Positions 29,067 through 38,554 of a stretch of DNA of 64,000 nt are shown here, in pieces. Below the pieces are notes generated by a model. It searched no databases. It saw only the letters and a list, made by a program, of their open reading frames with translations, and was not told the origin of the DNA. The DNA lies in assembly GCF_000213255.1 (NCBI RefSeq), contig NC_015520.1, positions 950,001 to 1,014,000 on the forward strand, read 5' to 3'. The number at the start of each line of letters is the position of its first letter. Position 1 is the first letter of the stretch. Both the position numbers and the translations under genes were made by a program. Source of the stretch: Mahella australiensis 50-1 BON (GTDB lineage: Bacteria > Bacillota > Clostridia > Mahellales > Mahellaceae).

Positions 29067-29598
29067 CAAGGTGCTTCCTCAAATACAGAAAATGGTCGAT
29101 GTTGGCGCTGATGTGATACCTATTCTATCAAATGTCGTATCTACTGCTGATACAAGGTTTATGACCAGACAACAGTTGTTTGACGCACTGATAAATATAA
29201 CTGGAAAACAGCCCTTGACGGCTATAACCGACGTAGAACCAATAGGGCCGAAAAAATTGCTGGATGTTATGGTAGTAGCTCCATGTACGGGTAACAGCTT
29301 GGCTAAATTGGCCAATGGAATAACCGATACGCCTGTGCTCATGGCAGTTAAATCTCATTTGCGAAACCAGAGACCGGTTGTGATAGCCATATCCTCTAAT
29401 GATATATTGGGGAACAATGCCAGAAACCTCGGTGCTGTGCTTATAATGAAAAATGTATTTTTGGTGCCATTTCGACAAGACGATCCAGTTAAAAAACAAA
29501 ATTCTGTCGTAGCCGATATGGACCTCATAATACCAGCAATAGAAGCAGCGCTGGAAAACAGACAATTGGAGCCGCTTATGCTGGCACCGGTCATATAA
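29008..29598 (+). CDS. dpaB: Dipicolinate synthase subunit B (flavoprotein)
   Basis: A 196-residue HFCD-type flavoprotein: LTGKRIGMGMTGSFCTF at the start, VVAPCTGNSLAKLANGITDTPV near residue 95 and VIAISSNDILGNNARN near 130. The start at 29008 follows GAGGAGGCGA (28992-29001); an earlier in-frame TTG at 28990 would lie over that site. It overlaps dpaA by 59 bases, so translation is probably coupled. A terminator follows its stop. Confidence 0.93.
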   Translation: MSLTGKRIGMGMTGSFCTFDKVLPQIQKMVDVGADVIPILSNVVSTADTRFMTRQQLFDALINITGKQPLTAITDVEPIGPKKLLDVMVVAPCTGNSLAKLANGITDTPVLMAVKSHLRNQRPVVIAISSNDILGNNARNLGAVLIMKNVFLVPFRQDDPVKKQNSVVADMDLIIPAIEAALENRQLEPLMLAPVI

Positions 29599-29602
29599 CT
29601 CA

Positions 29603-29640
29603 AAAAGCCCTTTGGATGGTATCATTCAAAGGGCTTTTCG
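29603..29640 (+). terminator. Terminator after dpaB
   Basis: A 12-bp perfect stem (29603-29614 with 29627-29638), 12-base loop, ending in TTTT. It separates the dipicolinate genes from tepA. Confidence 0.82.
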
Positions 29641-29705
29641 TATAATCCGCATTGTATAAAGGTATACTGATAAAAAGCCTAGCATTTAAGGAGAAAAATA
29701 CTTGT

Positions 29706-30413
29706 ATGAGTAATAATATAATTAAACAGGAAACGCCGCCACAACCACCCGAATCCATAGATAACAAGTCGGTTGCAGATATGGGCAATAACGGATTAAC
29801 GGCCACGAGGGACAGCAATATACATTGCTTGACCATTATAGGACAGATCGAGGGACATATAGTTTTACCACCTCAAAATAAGACTACAAAATATGAGCAT
29901 GTAATACCGCAATTGGTGGCTGTAGAAGAGAGCAGGGAAGTAGAGGGATTATTAGTCGTGCTTAACACCGTGGGTGGAGACGTAGAAGCTGGTCTGGCAT
30001 TGGCGGAGATGATAGCCACATTGTCTAAACCGACGGTATCATTGGTGTTGGGCGGCGGTCACAGCATAGGCGTTCCTCTGGCGGTAAGCACTGATTACTC
30101 ATTCATAGTACCGTCAGCCACAATGACCATACACCCCATTCGCATGTCCGGCATGATAATAGGGGTGCCTCAAACCTACGAATACTTTAATAAAATGCAG
30201 GACAGGATACTGCAGTTTATATGCGATCATTCTCACATAACAATAGATAAATTGAAGGAATACATGCTTAAAACAGGTGAATTGGCCAACGATATAGGAA
30301 CGGTCCTGATAGGTGAAGAGGCTACTAGATGCGGCCTAATCGATGAAATAGGAGGGGTATCCAAGGCTATAATAAAGCTTAAACAATTGATAGATGAAAG
30401 GAAGCAGGCATGA
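29706..30413 (+). CDS. tepA: TepA/YmfB, ClpP-like peptidase
   Basis: A 235-residue ClpP-fold protein. After a polar 45-residue N-terminus, [17 protein letters not shown] (oxyanion region), [11 protein letters not shown] (serine) and [10 protein letters not shown] (histidine) match the catalytic order of the ClpP family. In Bacillus the gene (tepA/ymfB) sits just before ylzJ and spoIIIE, as here; a role in protein secretion or in degradation of spore proteins has been proposed. AAGGAG lies 13-18 bases before the ATG at 29706, chosen over 29652 because of it. Confidence 0.87.
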   Translation: MSNNIIKQETPPQPPESIDNKSVADMGNNGLTATRDSNIHCLTIIGQIEGHIVLPPQNKTTKYEHVIPQLVAVEESREVEGLLVVLNTVGGDVEAGLALAEMIATLSKPTVSLVLGGGHSIGVPLAVSTDYSFIVPSATMTIHPIRMSGMIIGVPQTYEYFNKMQDRILQFICDHSHITIDKLKEYMLKTGELANDIGTVLIGEEATRCGLIDEIGGVSKAIIKLKQLIDERKQA

Positions 30414-30628
30414 TGCTTTACACTATTATTCCTTTGGAAATAGTGTTCAAGGGTACAGAGGAAGGCGCGAAGATTAAAGAAAGGGAAATCATAAATTATA
30501 ATGGCGTAGTTATGGAGGCCATACGCCAAAGCGACGGCAGGTACAGGATAGAGAGACTGTTGAGCACCGATCCGATGCTATATCTTGATGAGCATTTCCA
30601 GCCGGGCAGCATTATAACGCTCGTATAA
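30410..30628 (+). CDS. ylzJ: YlzJ-like small protein
   Basis: A 72-residue protein beginning [12 protein letters not shown] and ending in [14 protein letters not shown] then a short hydrophobic tail, the pattern of the YlzJ family. Function is unknown; the gene is found between tepA and spoIIIE in many spore formers. It overlaps the tepA stop by four bases (ATGA), with GGAAGCAGG upstream. Confidence 0.85.
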   Translation: MMLYTIIPLEIVFKGTEEGAKIKEREIINYNGVVMEAIRQSDGRYRIERLLSTDPMLYLDEHFQPGSIITLV

Positions 30629-30653
30629 AAACAGCAAAAATATAAACTCATAC

Positions 30654-30682
30654 TGGAAATATAAACTGTGCGATGATATAAT
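30654..30682 (+). promoter_or_regulatory. Promoter of ftsK/spoIIIE
   Basis: TGGAAA (30654-30659), 17 bp, TATAAT (30677-30682) with an extended TGA. The -35 is weak. Confidence 0.6.
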
Positions 30683-30719
30683 TAACCAGTAACAAGAATA
30701 ATAGGTATGGTGGTTTATA

Positions 30720-32900
30720 TTGGCGCAGAAGAAATATACTAAACGGAAAAATACTATAGATAATCGAAACCGCGAATGGATAGGCATAGGCATATTGGCC
30801 GTTGCGGCCTTTACCTTTGTAAGCGTATACACGCAAGCTGCGGGCATTATAGGTTCGCAATGGCGGGATCTGTGGTTTGCTGTCATAGGCATAGCGGCTT
30901 TCCTTTTGCCAGTAGCTATAGCTGTAATAGGAGTATTATTTCTCATGGATATGGGCAAGAGGGTGAACTATGCCCGCCTGTCCATGTTTACGTCTTTATG
31001 CGCCATGATATTAGGTCTGATACAGATTTGGTTTTTGCCCCAAAATACAGCCATAGATGCCTCGTTTTCCACGTATATCAGCAACGGAATAAGCAACGGT
31101 TTGATGGCAAAGGGTACAGGCTTTATAGGTTCGATCATCGCTTTTGTTTTAATACGTTTATTTGGTATAGCCGGTAGCTATATAGTAGCAATAGCTGCTG
31201 TAATTTTATTGCTTATGGCTTTAACGGGTTGGTCTGTCAGTGCGACGATAGCACATGTGGTTGGTAAATTAGCCGGTTTAAAAAAAACGGTCGTTCGAGA
31301 AGAACAACAAAGCGCTGAAGAGTCTGCGACTGTAAAAAATCGCAAAGCAGAAAATGCGCAAATAATGCCGCAAAATATACCTCCCGAGCAATCGGATATA
31401 AAAATCGTTGCCTTTCAGCAGAAAGAAGAGATAGGGATAGGTCATCCGAGCAAAATCACACCTAACACGGCCTATAGTTTTCCTTCTTTGGAGCTTCTGT
31501 CGGCTGCTAAGGGGCAACGTCAGACCAAGAGCAAGGACGATGTATTGAGCAGTGCCAAGATGCTGGAAGACACATTGGCCAGTTTCGGTATCAGCGCAAA
31601 AGTGTTGCAGGTCAGCGTGGGGCCGGCTATAACGCGATATGAGATTCAACCCGGTCCGGGCGTAAAGGTAAGCCGTATAATACACCTGGCTGATGATATA
31701 GCCTTGAACCTCGCAGCTCCTGAGGTACGAATAGAAGCGCCTATACCCGGTAAAGCGGCGCTGGGCATAGAGGTACCCAATGAAAATATATCGCCTGTAT
31801 TGTTGCGCGAGGTATTGGAATCCAAAGAATTTATAAATCACCCTTCTAAGCTGGCGTTCGGCCTGGGCAAGGATATAGCGGGCAGAAACGTAATAGGCGA
31901 TTTGTCCTCAATGCCACACCTTTTGATAGCAGGCGCTACAGGTTCAGGCAAAAGCGTGTGTATAAATGCGATTATAACCAGTATATTGTATAAAGCATCG
32001 CCCGAAGAGGTCAAGATGCTTATGATAGACCCAAAGGTAGTGGAATTAAGCCTGTACAATGGTATACCTCATCTGCTTATACCTGTGGTTACTGACCCTA
32101 AAAAAGCCGCCGGCGCATTGAACTGGGCTGTGCAGGAAATGACATCCCGGTATAAATTGTTTGCTGATAAGAGCACGAGAGATATATTCAGATATAATGA
32201 AATGGTTGCGCCCAAAGAGGCGCTGCCTCAAATCGTCGTCATAATCGACGAACTGTCCGATCTGATGATGGTGGCCCCAGGCGAGGTTGAGGATGCCATA
32301 TGCCGATTGGCGCAGATGGCGAGAGCGGCCGGCATACATCTCGTTATAGCCACTCAACGGCCTTCTGTGGATGTTATAACCGGTGTCATAAAGGCCAATA
32401 TACCTTCGCGTATAGCCTTTGCCGTTTCATCGCAGGTGGATTCGCGCACTATATTAGACGGTGCAGGGGCGGAGAAACTGCTCGGTAAAGGCGATATGCT
32501 CTACTACCCAATTGGAGCGGCCAAGCCAATGCGTGTACAAGGAGCGTATGTGTCGGAAAAAGAGGCAGAACGCGTCGTCGATGCCATAAAGGATAAACAG
32601 CAGGCCGATTATGACATGGCGATAATGGAGGAGATAAGCTCCTCATCTCAAAATGATCATGGTGATAACGCGGCCTATGAGGATGAATTGTTTAATACAG
32701 CATTGGAGATGGTGGTACAATATCAACAGGCATCGGTTTCTTTCCTGCAAAAGCGCCTGCGCATAGGTTATGTGAGGGCAGCGCGCCTGATCGATGAGAT
32801 GGAGGCGAGGGGCTATATAGGTCCATACGACGGGTCAAAGCCTCGTCAGGTATTGATAACCGAAGAACAGATAAACGACATGAACAAAACGGGAGGTTGA
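30720..32900 (+). CDS. ftsK: FtsK/SpoIIIE DNA translocase
   Basis: A 726-residue membrane-anchored motor. Four N-terminal membrane helices occupy about residues 20-180, a charged linker runs to about 260, and the translocase has Walker [12 protein letters not shown] near 405 and Walker [14 protein letters not shown] near 500. The C-terminal gamma winged helix ([21 protein letters not shown]) recognises polar DNA motifs. It pumps chromosome into the forespore or clears DNA from the septum. The start is TTG at 30720; no in-frame ATG lies near. It follows tepA-ylzJ as spoIIIE does in Bacillus. Confidence 0.93.
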   Translation: MAQKKYTKRKNTIDNRNREWIGIGILAVAAFTFVSVYTQAAGIIGSQWRDLWFAVIGIAAFLLPVAIAVIGVLFLMDMGKRVNYARLSMFTSLCAMILGLIQIWFLPQNTAIDASFSTYISNGISNGLMAKGTGFIGSIIAFVLIRLFGIAGSYIVAIAAVILLLMALTGWSVSATIAHVVGKLAGLKKTVVREEQQSAEESATVKNRKAENAQIMPQNIPPEQSDIKIVAFQQKEEIGIGHPSKITPNTAYSFPSLELLSAAKGQRQTKSKDDVLSSAKMLEDTLASFGISAKVLQVSVGPAITRYEIQPGPGVKVSRIIHLADDIALNLAAPEVRIEAPIPGKAALGIEVPNENISPVLLREVLESKEFINHPSKLAFGLGKDIAGRNVIGDLSSMPHLLIAGATGSGKSVCINAIITSILYKASPEEVKMLMIDPKVVELSLYNGIPHLLIPVVTDPKKAAGALNWAVQEMTSRYKLFADKSTRDIFRYNEMVAPKEALPQIVVIIDELSDLMMVAPGEVEDAICRLAQMARAAGIHLVIATQRPSVDVITGVIKANIPSRIAFAVSSQVDSRTILDGAGAEKLLGKGDMLYYPIGAAKPMRVQGAYVSEKEAERVVDAIKDKQQADYDMAIMEEISSSSQNDHGDNAAYEDELFNTALEMVVQYQQASVSFLQKRLRIGYVRAARLIDEMEARGYIGPYDGSKPRQVLITEEQINDMNKTGG

Positions 32901-32908
32901 GAATAAAT

Positions 32909-34231
32909 TTGCCTTATAACATAGGAATGATATCTTTAGGATGCCCTAAGAATCTCGTTGATAGCGAGACCATGCTGGCAGAACTTGCCGATAAAGGGTA
33001 TGTGATTACCAATGATCCTAAAGAGGCAGACGTTATAATAATAAATACATGTTCATTTATAGAATCAGCCAAACAGGAGTCAATAAATACGATATTAGAA
33101 ATGGCCCGCTATAAGGAAATAGGGCGTTGCAAAGGGCTCATAGCTGTGGGATGCCTTTCCCAACAGTACAAAGAGCAATTGCTAGATGAGATACCCGAAT
33201 TGAACGCGGTAATCGGTACAGGCGATTACCATAGCATAGGCCTTGTGGTAGATAAAATATTAAACGGCGGCAAGGTAGCTTATTTTGAAGGTGGCGACGT
33301 GAGCGTGGAGGGCATCGAAAAGCGCATATTGAGTACTCCTCCGTATATGGCTTATGTTAAGATAGCAGAAGGTTGTGACAACGGATGCAGCTATTGTATA
33401 ATACCATTCTTGCGCGGACCTTATAGGAGTCGCCCTATGGAGAATATAATAGAAGAATGCAAGGAACTGGTCGATCGCGGTGTGAAAGAGATAATATTGA
33501 TAGCTCAGGATACGTCCGTATACGGCAGGGATATATATGGTAAACCGCGCTTAGCCGAATTACTGCACGAATTGGATAATATAAATAACATAGAATGGAT
33601 AAGGGTATTATACTGTTATCCCGATTATGTAAATGATGAATTGATAGAAGCTATTGTGCAAAGCCGGCATGTGTGCCATTATATAGATATACCTATACAG
33701 CATATAAACGATAAGATATTAGCGAAAATGGGACGCCGTAGTCGTTCGAACGACATAAAAGGCGTTATAGAAAGGCTCAGAAAATGTATACCGGGTATAG
33801 CCATACGTACTTCACTTATAGTAGGGTTCCCAGGAGAAACCGATAGGGATTTTCAAATGCTAAGAGATTTCGTTGAGCAATATAGACTGGACAATGTAGG
33901 CGTGTTCACCTATTCCCAGGAGGAAGGCACTATAGCTGCCGCTATGCCAGAACAGGTTGCCGAAGATGTTAAACAGGAACGTTACAAAAGCATTATGAGG
34001 GTTCAGCGAAAGATAGTATTAGAGAAAAATAAGGAGCGTATAGGGTTTAGCTATAAAGTGCTGGTGGAAGGGTGCAATAACGGGGTTTATGTGGGGAGAG
34101 GCTATATGTATGCCCCCGAAATAGATGGATTGATATATTTTACTTCCGATAAGCCGCTTGATGCAGGTCAAATGGTCTATGTGAAGATAAAAGGGGTAAA
34201 GGATTATGATTTGACGGGGGAAGCAATATGA
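32909..34231 (+). CDS. rimO: Ribosomal protein S12 methylthiotransferase RimO
   Basis: About 440 residues. The UPF0004 domain gives ISLGCPKNLVDSE, INTCSFIESA and VGCLSQQY, holding the auxiliary 4Fe-4S cluster. The radical-SAM motif is CDNGCSYCIIP, and a TRAM domain closes the protein. It adds a methylthio group to the conserved Asp of ribosomal protein S12. The TTG at 32909 is preferred because GGGAGGT (32891-32897) is in front of it; the longer frame begins inside that site. It overlaps pgsA by 4 bases. Confidence 0.95.
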   Translation: MPYNIGMISLGCPKNLVDSETMLAELADKGYVITNDPKEADVIIINTCSFIESAKQESINTILEMARYKEIGRCKGLIAVGCLSQQYKEQLLDEIPELNAVIGTGDYHSIGLVVDKILNGGKVAYFEGGDVSVEGIEKRILSTPPYMAYVKIAEGCDNGCSYCIIPFLRGPYRSRPMENIIEECKELVDRGVKEIILIAQDTSVYGRDIYGKPRLAELLHELDNINNIEWIRVLYCYPDYVNDELIEAIVQSRHVCHYIDIPIQHINDKILAKMGRRSRSNDIKGVIERLRKCIPGIAIRTSLIVGFPGETDRDFQMLRDFVEQYRLDNVGVFTYSQEEGTIAAAMPEQVAEDVKQERYKSIMRVQRKIVLEKNKERIGFSYKVLVEGCNNGVYVGRGYMYAPEIDGLIYFTSDKPLDAGQMVYVKIKGVKDYDLTGEAI

Positions 34232-34761
34232 ATCTGGCCAATAAGGTAACCTTAGCTAGAATCGTGCTAATACCGGTGTTTATCATATTCTTGATATTGC
34301 CCATCAAATACGGCAATTATATATCAGCCGTAATATTTACAATAGCCGCGCTAACCGATGTTCTGGATGGCTATATAGCGCGTAGTATGAAAGAAACATC
34401 GGCGCTAGGCAAAGTTCTTGACCCATTGGCTGATAAATTGCTGGTTACAGCGGCCTTGCTCGTATTAGTCGAGCAAGGCATAATATCATCTATTCCCGTT
34501 ATAATAATACTGAGCCGTGAGTTTCTTATAACAGGTTTTAGAAGTATAGCCGCTGCCAATGGTAAAATAATAGCAGCTAGCTCATGGGGCAAAGTTAAGA
34601 CAGTGGTGCAGGATATTGCCATAATAATGCTTATATGGGGAGATTATCTTTTTGGTATATATATAGCTTCGTTGGCTATGTGGGTGTTCTGGTCTGCTGT
34701 CGCCCTAACTATTATTTCAGGTATAGATTATATTTATAAAAACAAGGGAATGTTCATTTGA
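34228..34761 (+). CDS. pgsA: CDP-diacylglycerol-glycerol-3-phosphate 3-phosphatidyltransferase
   Basis: A 177-residue integral membrane enzyme with the CDP-alcohol phosphotransferase signature D-x2-DG-x2-AR-x8-G-x3-D-x3-D seen as DVLDGYIARSMKETSALG and LDPLADK. It makes phosphatidylglycerophosphate, the first committed step to phosphatidylglycerol. The ATG overlaps the rimO stop (ATGA). rimO-pgsA is a frequent Firmicutes pair. Confidence 0.95.
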   Translation: MNLANKVTLARIVLIPVFIIFLILPIKYGNYISAVIFTIAALTDVLDGYIARSMKETSALGKVLDPLADKLLVTAALLVLVEQGIISSIPVIIILSREFLITGFRSIAAANGKIIAASSWGKVKTVVQDIAIIMLIWGDYLFGIYIASLAMWVFWSAVALTIISGIDYIYKNKGMFI

Positions 34762-34778
34762 TAAATGTAAATTTGCTG

Positions 34779-34807
34779 TTGCATTTATTGTTGTTATGTT
34801 ATATTAT
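34779..34807 (+). promoter_or_regulatory. Promoter of the DeoR-family gene
   Basis: TTGCAT (34779-34784), 17 bp, TATTAT (34802-34807). Confidence 0.55.
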
Positions 34808-34830
34808 GTTGCTATGATTTTACGGTAAAC

Positions 34831-34844
34831 GGAAAGCGTTTTAA
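34831..34844 (+). promoter_or_regulatory. Possible cre (CcpA) site before the DeoR-family gene
   Basis: GGAAAGCGTTTTAA matches the catabolite-response consensus TGWAANCGNTNWCA at 12 of 14 positions and lies just downstream of the promoter. It was judged by eye only. Confidence 0.35.
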
Positions 34845-34862
34845 AATAGGAGGAATAGAGCA

Positions 34863-35621
34863 TTGTTAGCGCAAGAAAGGCAGCAGAGGATTACGGAACT
34901 TCTCCAGAAGAATGGCTTTGTAAAAGTTTCGGATTTAAGCCGTCAATTTAATGTTTCGATGGAAACCATACGCCGCGATATGGACGCGCTGGAGTCACAA
35001 GGAATATTAAAGAAAACCCATGGCGGTGCTATGCTGGATGATGGAGTTAAGTCGGTACCGCCCATTTCGCAGCGTTTAACTATAAATGCTCAAAAAAAAG
35101 AAGAAATCGCGCATTTAGCCGTATCGCTAATAAACGAAGATGATTCAGTAATATTTGATAGTGGAACCACTACTATGGCTATAGCTCGAGCTATAACCAA
35201 TATTAGCATAAAAGTTATAACAAACGATATACATGTAGCCGATGAATTGGCAGCTAAAGATAAAATCGACCTTATGGTAACAGGCGGTACGCTGCTTAAA
35301 GGTAGCTATTCTCTGGTCGGCCCTGAATGCACGTCGGCATTCCAACGCATCAATGCCGATAAACTCTTATTAGCGGCAAGCGGCGTAGATATTTTGTCTG
35401 GCCTGACAGTATCCAATGCTCTGGAAGCTGAGGCAAAAAGACACATGATAGCGTCGACTAAAGAGATTATATTAGTGGCAGATAGCAGTAAATTCGGTAA
35501 GCGCTCGCTCATATCTTATGCGCCGCTTTCAGCTGTAAATATAATAATAACGAACAGCGATATACCACATGATGTGGAAGACGCTATAACAGAAATGGGA
35601 ATACGATTGTATAAGACATAG
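34863..35621 (+). CDS. DeoR-family transcriptional repressor
   Basis: A 252-residue regulator. The N-terminal winged helix has the DeoR signature VSDLSRQFNVSMETIRRDMD at about residues 20-39. The C-terminal sugar-phosphate-sensing domain has DSGTTTMAIA near 98 and VTGGTLLKGSYSLVGP near 140. Family members repress sugar-catabolic operons and bind a phosphorylated sugar. No sugar gene is adjacent: pgsA lies before it and a gene-free repeat block after it, so it is an orphan and its target cannot be told. The start is TTG at 34863 with AGGAGGAA upstream. Confidence 0.85.
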   Translation: MLAQERQQRITELLQKNGFVKVSDLSRQFNVSMETIRRDMDALESQGILKKTHGGAMLDDGVKSVPPISQRLTINAQKKEEIAHLAVSLINEDDSVIFDSGTTTMAIARAITNISIKVITNDIHVADELAAKDKIDLMVTGGTLLKGSYSLVGPECTSAFQRINADKLLLAASGVDILSGLTVSNALEAEAKRHMIASTKEIILVADSSKFGKRSLISYAPLSAVNIIITNSDIPHDVEDAITEMGIRLYKT

Positions 35622-36038
35622 TTCCTGATTTCTTGGCGGTAACTAAATAGCATGTCTATTTAAAACATCCGGTTTCTACAGACGTTTCAAGATCTTTGCT
35701 TCCAATCTGCGTTGATGCGCTAATTTTTTAATTAAAGAAGCGTGGCATTCATATGCCTTATAACCTATCTTCAATTCGTTTCGTTTAGCGCACAGTGAAA
35801 CATTCTAAGACCTGCTTCTGGCTTTAGGTCATTTGCTTACGCGGCTGGTCGGACGCCCATGCCCGATCTACGCTTGCTTTACGCTGTGCTCATTAAGCAT
35901 GCCTACGCAATATTTCAAGGCGTTTTCCAGCTTTATATCACCTATTTGAGTCGCATATTACGAATTGTAGTGTCGGACCTGTAATTCGTAACATAACAAA
36001 TTCAGCGCATGCAATGATATAAAGCCTAAGCCCGCTAC

Positions 36039-36146
36039 AGGCTTGACATATATACCTCGCTACGGCTGTGAAGCTGGACCACTACGCAATCAAAGATTGC
36101 TGTGGTCCTACGCTTCAAAAGCCCGCTCAGCATATATGTCAAGCCT
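36039..36146. repeat. Long imperfect hairpin with about 53-base arms
   Basis: Left arm 36039-36091 and right arm 36095-36146 meet around AAA. Perfect blocks are 15 bp at the base (AGGCTTGACATATAT with its complement), then GAAGC/GCTTC, GGACCAC/GTGGTCC and GCAATC/GATTGC at the tip. Other parts of the arms are only partly complementary. Confidence 0.75.
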
Positions 36147-36222
36147 TATGCCACGTAGTGATTGCGTACTTACAATTTGTTTCAGTCACATATTACGAAT
36201 TACAGGTGTCAGACAATAGTGT

Positions 36223-36251
36223 TTGCATGAGATAAGTGGATATAATATAAT
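36223..36251 (+). promoter_or_regulatory. Promoter of surE
   Basis: TTGCAT (36223-36228), 17 bp, TATAAT (36246-36251), immediately after the repeat block. Confidence 0.65.
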
Positions 36252-36285
36252 AAGCATATGAGATAGATGATGGAGGTAATTATAT

Positions 36286-37059
36286 TTGAATATATTGGTC
36301 AGTAATGATGATGGTATACATGCCAGCGGTCTTCACGCATTAGCTGCTTCACTGGCCGATATAGGGCATGTTACAGTTGCCGCACCAGACAGGGAACGCA
36401 GTGCTGCAGGCCACGCTATAACCATGCGTGATCCTTTGCGAGCAGTGCAAGTATCGTTTGATATAGCTGGCGTACGAGCCTATGCCATAGAAGGTACGCC
36501 AGCCGACTGTATCAAGCTCGGCATAGATGTACTTATGGATGATAAACCCGATGTAGTATTCTCAGGCATAAACCGTGGCGCTAATCTTGGTACTGATGTA
36601 ATCTATTCCGGTACTGTATCGGCGGCTATAGAAGGTGCTATATTCAATATACCGGCAGTGGCTATGTCGGTTACATCATATGAATATCTGGACTATAGTG
36701 CGGCGGCGGTGTTGGCAGCTGATATATGTCGTACGCTTATAGAACACGATATGCCTTCTAACATATTATTAAATGTTAATATACCGCCTATGCCTATAGA
36801 CAAGATAAAAGGCATTCATATAACCCATATGGGCGTTAAGCGTTATAAAAATAATTATGAACAGCGTTATGATCCCAGAGGTAGGCCATATTATTGGCTT
36901 ACCGGGGAGCTTATCGAAGAAGCAAACGATGAGACCAGCGATATAATAGCCGTAGAACAGGGATATGTTTCTATAACGCCTATACACTATGATCTGACAA
37001 AATATGATATGATCAAGGAATTAAAGCGATGGCAAATAGGCGAATGGCCATTAAAATAA
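36286..37059 (+). CDS. surE: 5'/3'-nucleotidase SurE
   Basis: A 257-residue metal-dependent phosphatase of nucleoside monophosphates. The metal-binding N-terminus is ILVSNDDGIHASGL; APDRERSAAGHAIT, EGTPADCIKLG, SGINRGANLGTDVIYSGTVSAA complete the active site. TTG start at 36286 with TGGAGGTAA before it. The next gene, an RpiR regulator, begins 24 bp downstream. Confidence 0.95.
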   Translation: MNILVSNDDGIHASGLHALAASLADIGHVTVAAPDRERSAAGHAITMRDPLRAVQVSFDIAGVRAYAIEGTPADCIKLGIDVLMDDKPDVVFSGINRGANLGTDVIYSGTVSAAIEGAIFNIPAVAMSVTSYEYLDYSAAAVLAADICRTLIEHDMPSNILLNVNIPPMPIDKIKGIHITHMGVKRYKNNYEQRYDPRGRPYYWLTGELIEEANDETSDIIAVEQGYVSITPIHYDLTKYDMIKELKRWQIGEWPLK

Positions 37060-37083
37060 AAGTATATAATGGGAGAGTATATA

Positions 37084-37956
37084 ATGAGCGACAACGACGA
37101 TTTACTTGTACGGATAAAAGAACATTATCAATCAATGAGTAAGGGGCAAAAGCTTATAGCTGAATACATAATGGCTCATTATGAAAAAGCTGCCTTTATG
37201 ACAGCTTCGCGCATAGGAGAGCAGGTGGGGGTCAGCGAATCCACGGTGGTGAGGTTTGCTGATCTATTGGGTTATGATGGTTACCCAGCGTTGCAGAAAG
37301 CGTTGAGAGAGCTTATACGCAATAAATTGACCACTGTGCAGCGTATAGAGATGTCGGCGGATTTCAATGATCCCAATGTATTATTCAAAACGGTTTTAAA
37401 GTCTGATATAAATAATATACGCTCTACTATAGAAGATATAGATGAGGATACATTTAATTCCGTTATAGACAACATATTTGCCGCTAATACAATATATATT
37501 CTAGGAATGCGCAGTTCGGCTCCTCTTGCACAATTTCTGGGATATTACCTAAGCTTTATACTGCCCAATGTACGCGTCGTTACCTCAGGAGTCAGCGACG
37601 TATTCGAGCAGATGATTTGGATATCGGATAAAGATTTGCTTATAGGTATAAGCTTTCCACGTTACTCCAGCCGCACGGTAGAGGCTGTTCAATTTGCCAA
37701 AGAAAGAAAGGCTAAAGTGGTGGCTATGACCGACAGCCACCTTTCTCCGTTGACAAAGTGGGCCGATTATACATTATTGGCTCGCAGCGATATGGCCTCG
37801 TTTGTGGATTCACTGGTAGCACCGCTTAGCCTCATAAATGCGCTCATAGTGGCCGTAGGGCAGCGCAAGCGCGGCGATGTATCGATGTATTTTGGCGAGT
37901 TGGAGAAGATATGGAGTCAATACCACGTGTATGTGGGTAAGGAGAAGGATGAGTAG
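37084..37956 (+). CDS. RpiR/MurR-family regulator (HTH + SIS)
   Basis: A 290-residue protein. The N-terminal RpiR HTH (about 1-77) includes ASRIGEQVGVSESTVVRFADLLGYDGYP. The SIS sugar-isomerase domain (about 125-250) has YILGMRSSAPLAQFLGYYL and LIGISFPRYSSRTVEAVQFA. Such regulators sense phosphosugars. The start at 37084 follows GGGAGA at 37072-37077; the upstream ATG at 37069 overlaps it. It overlaps the phosphatase gene by 8 bases, suggesting linked function, but the ligand is unknown. Confidence 0.88.
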   Translation: MSDNDDLLVRIKEHYQSMSKGQKLIAEYIMAHYEKAAFMTASRIGEQVGVSESTVVRFADLLGYDGYPALQKALRELIRNKLTTVQRIEMSADFNDPNVLFKTVLKSDINNIRSTIEDIDEDTFNSVIDNIFAANTIYILGMRSSAPLAQFLGYYLSFILPNVRVVTSGVSDVFEQMIWISDKDLLIGISFPRYSSRTVEAVQFAKERKAKVVAMTDSHLSPLTKWADYTLLARSDMASFVDSLVAPLSLINALIVAVGQRKRGDVSMYFGELEKIWSQYHVYVGKEKDE

Positions 37957-38554
37957 GTGGTATATGGTAAGGCACGGCCAAACGCTGTGGAATTTAGAAG
38001 GCAAAACCCAGGGCCAATGCGACATACCGTTGAGCGATAAAGGGAGGCAACAAGCGTGTGCTGTAGCCAAAGCGTTTGAGGGATACGACGTATCCAATAT
38101 ATTTTGCAGTGACCTCGAGCGGGCCCGTGAGACGGCAGAAATAATAGGGGAGAAAATAGATGCGCCTATCGATTTCTTGCCGGAGCTTCGCGAAATGAAT
38201 CTGGGTTGCTGGCAAGGGCTGACATCGCAGATGCTTAGTGCTCGTTATCCTCAGGATTATAATCTTTGGCGTACTGATCCGAGCAGAGTCATTATAAGCG
38301 GCGGCGAATCTTTAGAGTCATTCAGGCGACGTATACGTTATTGTATTGAGATTATAATTTCCAATGAATGTGGAAAAGATATAATCGTAGTAAGTCATGG
38401 ATTGACGTTAAAGGTACTGACATTGGAATTGCTCGGCATGGATATAAGACATTTTAATTCTATAAGGATGGATAACGCCAGCGTAACCGCTGTAGAGCTT
38501 AGAGAGAAGGGAAATGTACTTGTATGGCTTAACGATACCTGTCATTTGCGCTAG
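37949..38554 (+). CDS. Histidine phosphatase family protein (GpmB/CobC-like)
   Basis: A 201-residue protein with the catalytic RHG motif MVRHGQTLWNLEGKTQG at residues 6-22, a phosphohistidine nucleophile, SDLERARETAEIIG and the second active-site histidine in VVSHGLTLKVL. It may be a phosphoglycerate mutase-like or adenosylcobalamin/alpha-ribazole phosphatase; the sequence does not decide. The start at 37949 (MSRWYMVRHG) with GGAGAAGG is preferred over a longer frame from 37877 inside the RpiR gene. Confidence 0.85.
   Translation: MSRWYMVRHGQTLWNLEGKTQGQCDIPLSDKGRQQACAVAKAFEGYDVSNIFCSDLERARETAEIIGEKIDAPIDFLPELREMNLGCWQGLTSQMLSARYPQDYNLWRTDPSRVIISGGESLESFRRRIRYCIEIIISNECGKDIIVVSHGLTLKVLTLELLGMDIRHFNSIRMDNASVTAVELREKGNVLVWLNDTCHLR

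Larger units (their letters stand above)
35622..36285. repeat. Gene-free block rich in inverted repeats
   Basis: 664 bases with no convincing gene. The 3' half holds a nested repeat structure. Unit A (35930-35978) is followed by an inverted copy (35968-36023; CTTTATATCA at 35930-35939 mirrors TGATATAAAG at 36014-36023). A long hairpin (36039-36146) and another direct copy of A (36184-36214) come next. TTACGAATT or its complement occurs at 35958, 35983 and 36193. The 5' half (35622-35930) has only short repeats such as GACCT/AGGTC at 35809-35829. No transposase or open frame is present, so a non-autonomous mobile or structured RNA element is possible. Confidence 0.6.

Noticed and set aside
35622-36285. 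A degraded gene or insertion sequence in the 664-bp gap.
   Set aside because: I found no transposase-like reading frame or gene similarity in six frames; only repeats are supported.
37877-37948. N-terminal extension of the histidine phosphatase inside the RpiR gene.
   Set aside because: The extra 24 residues are out of family and the RBS is at 37941, next to the later ATG.
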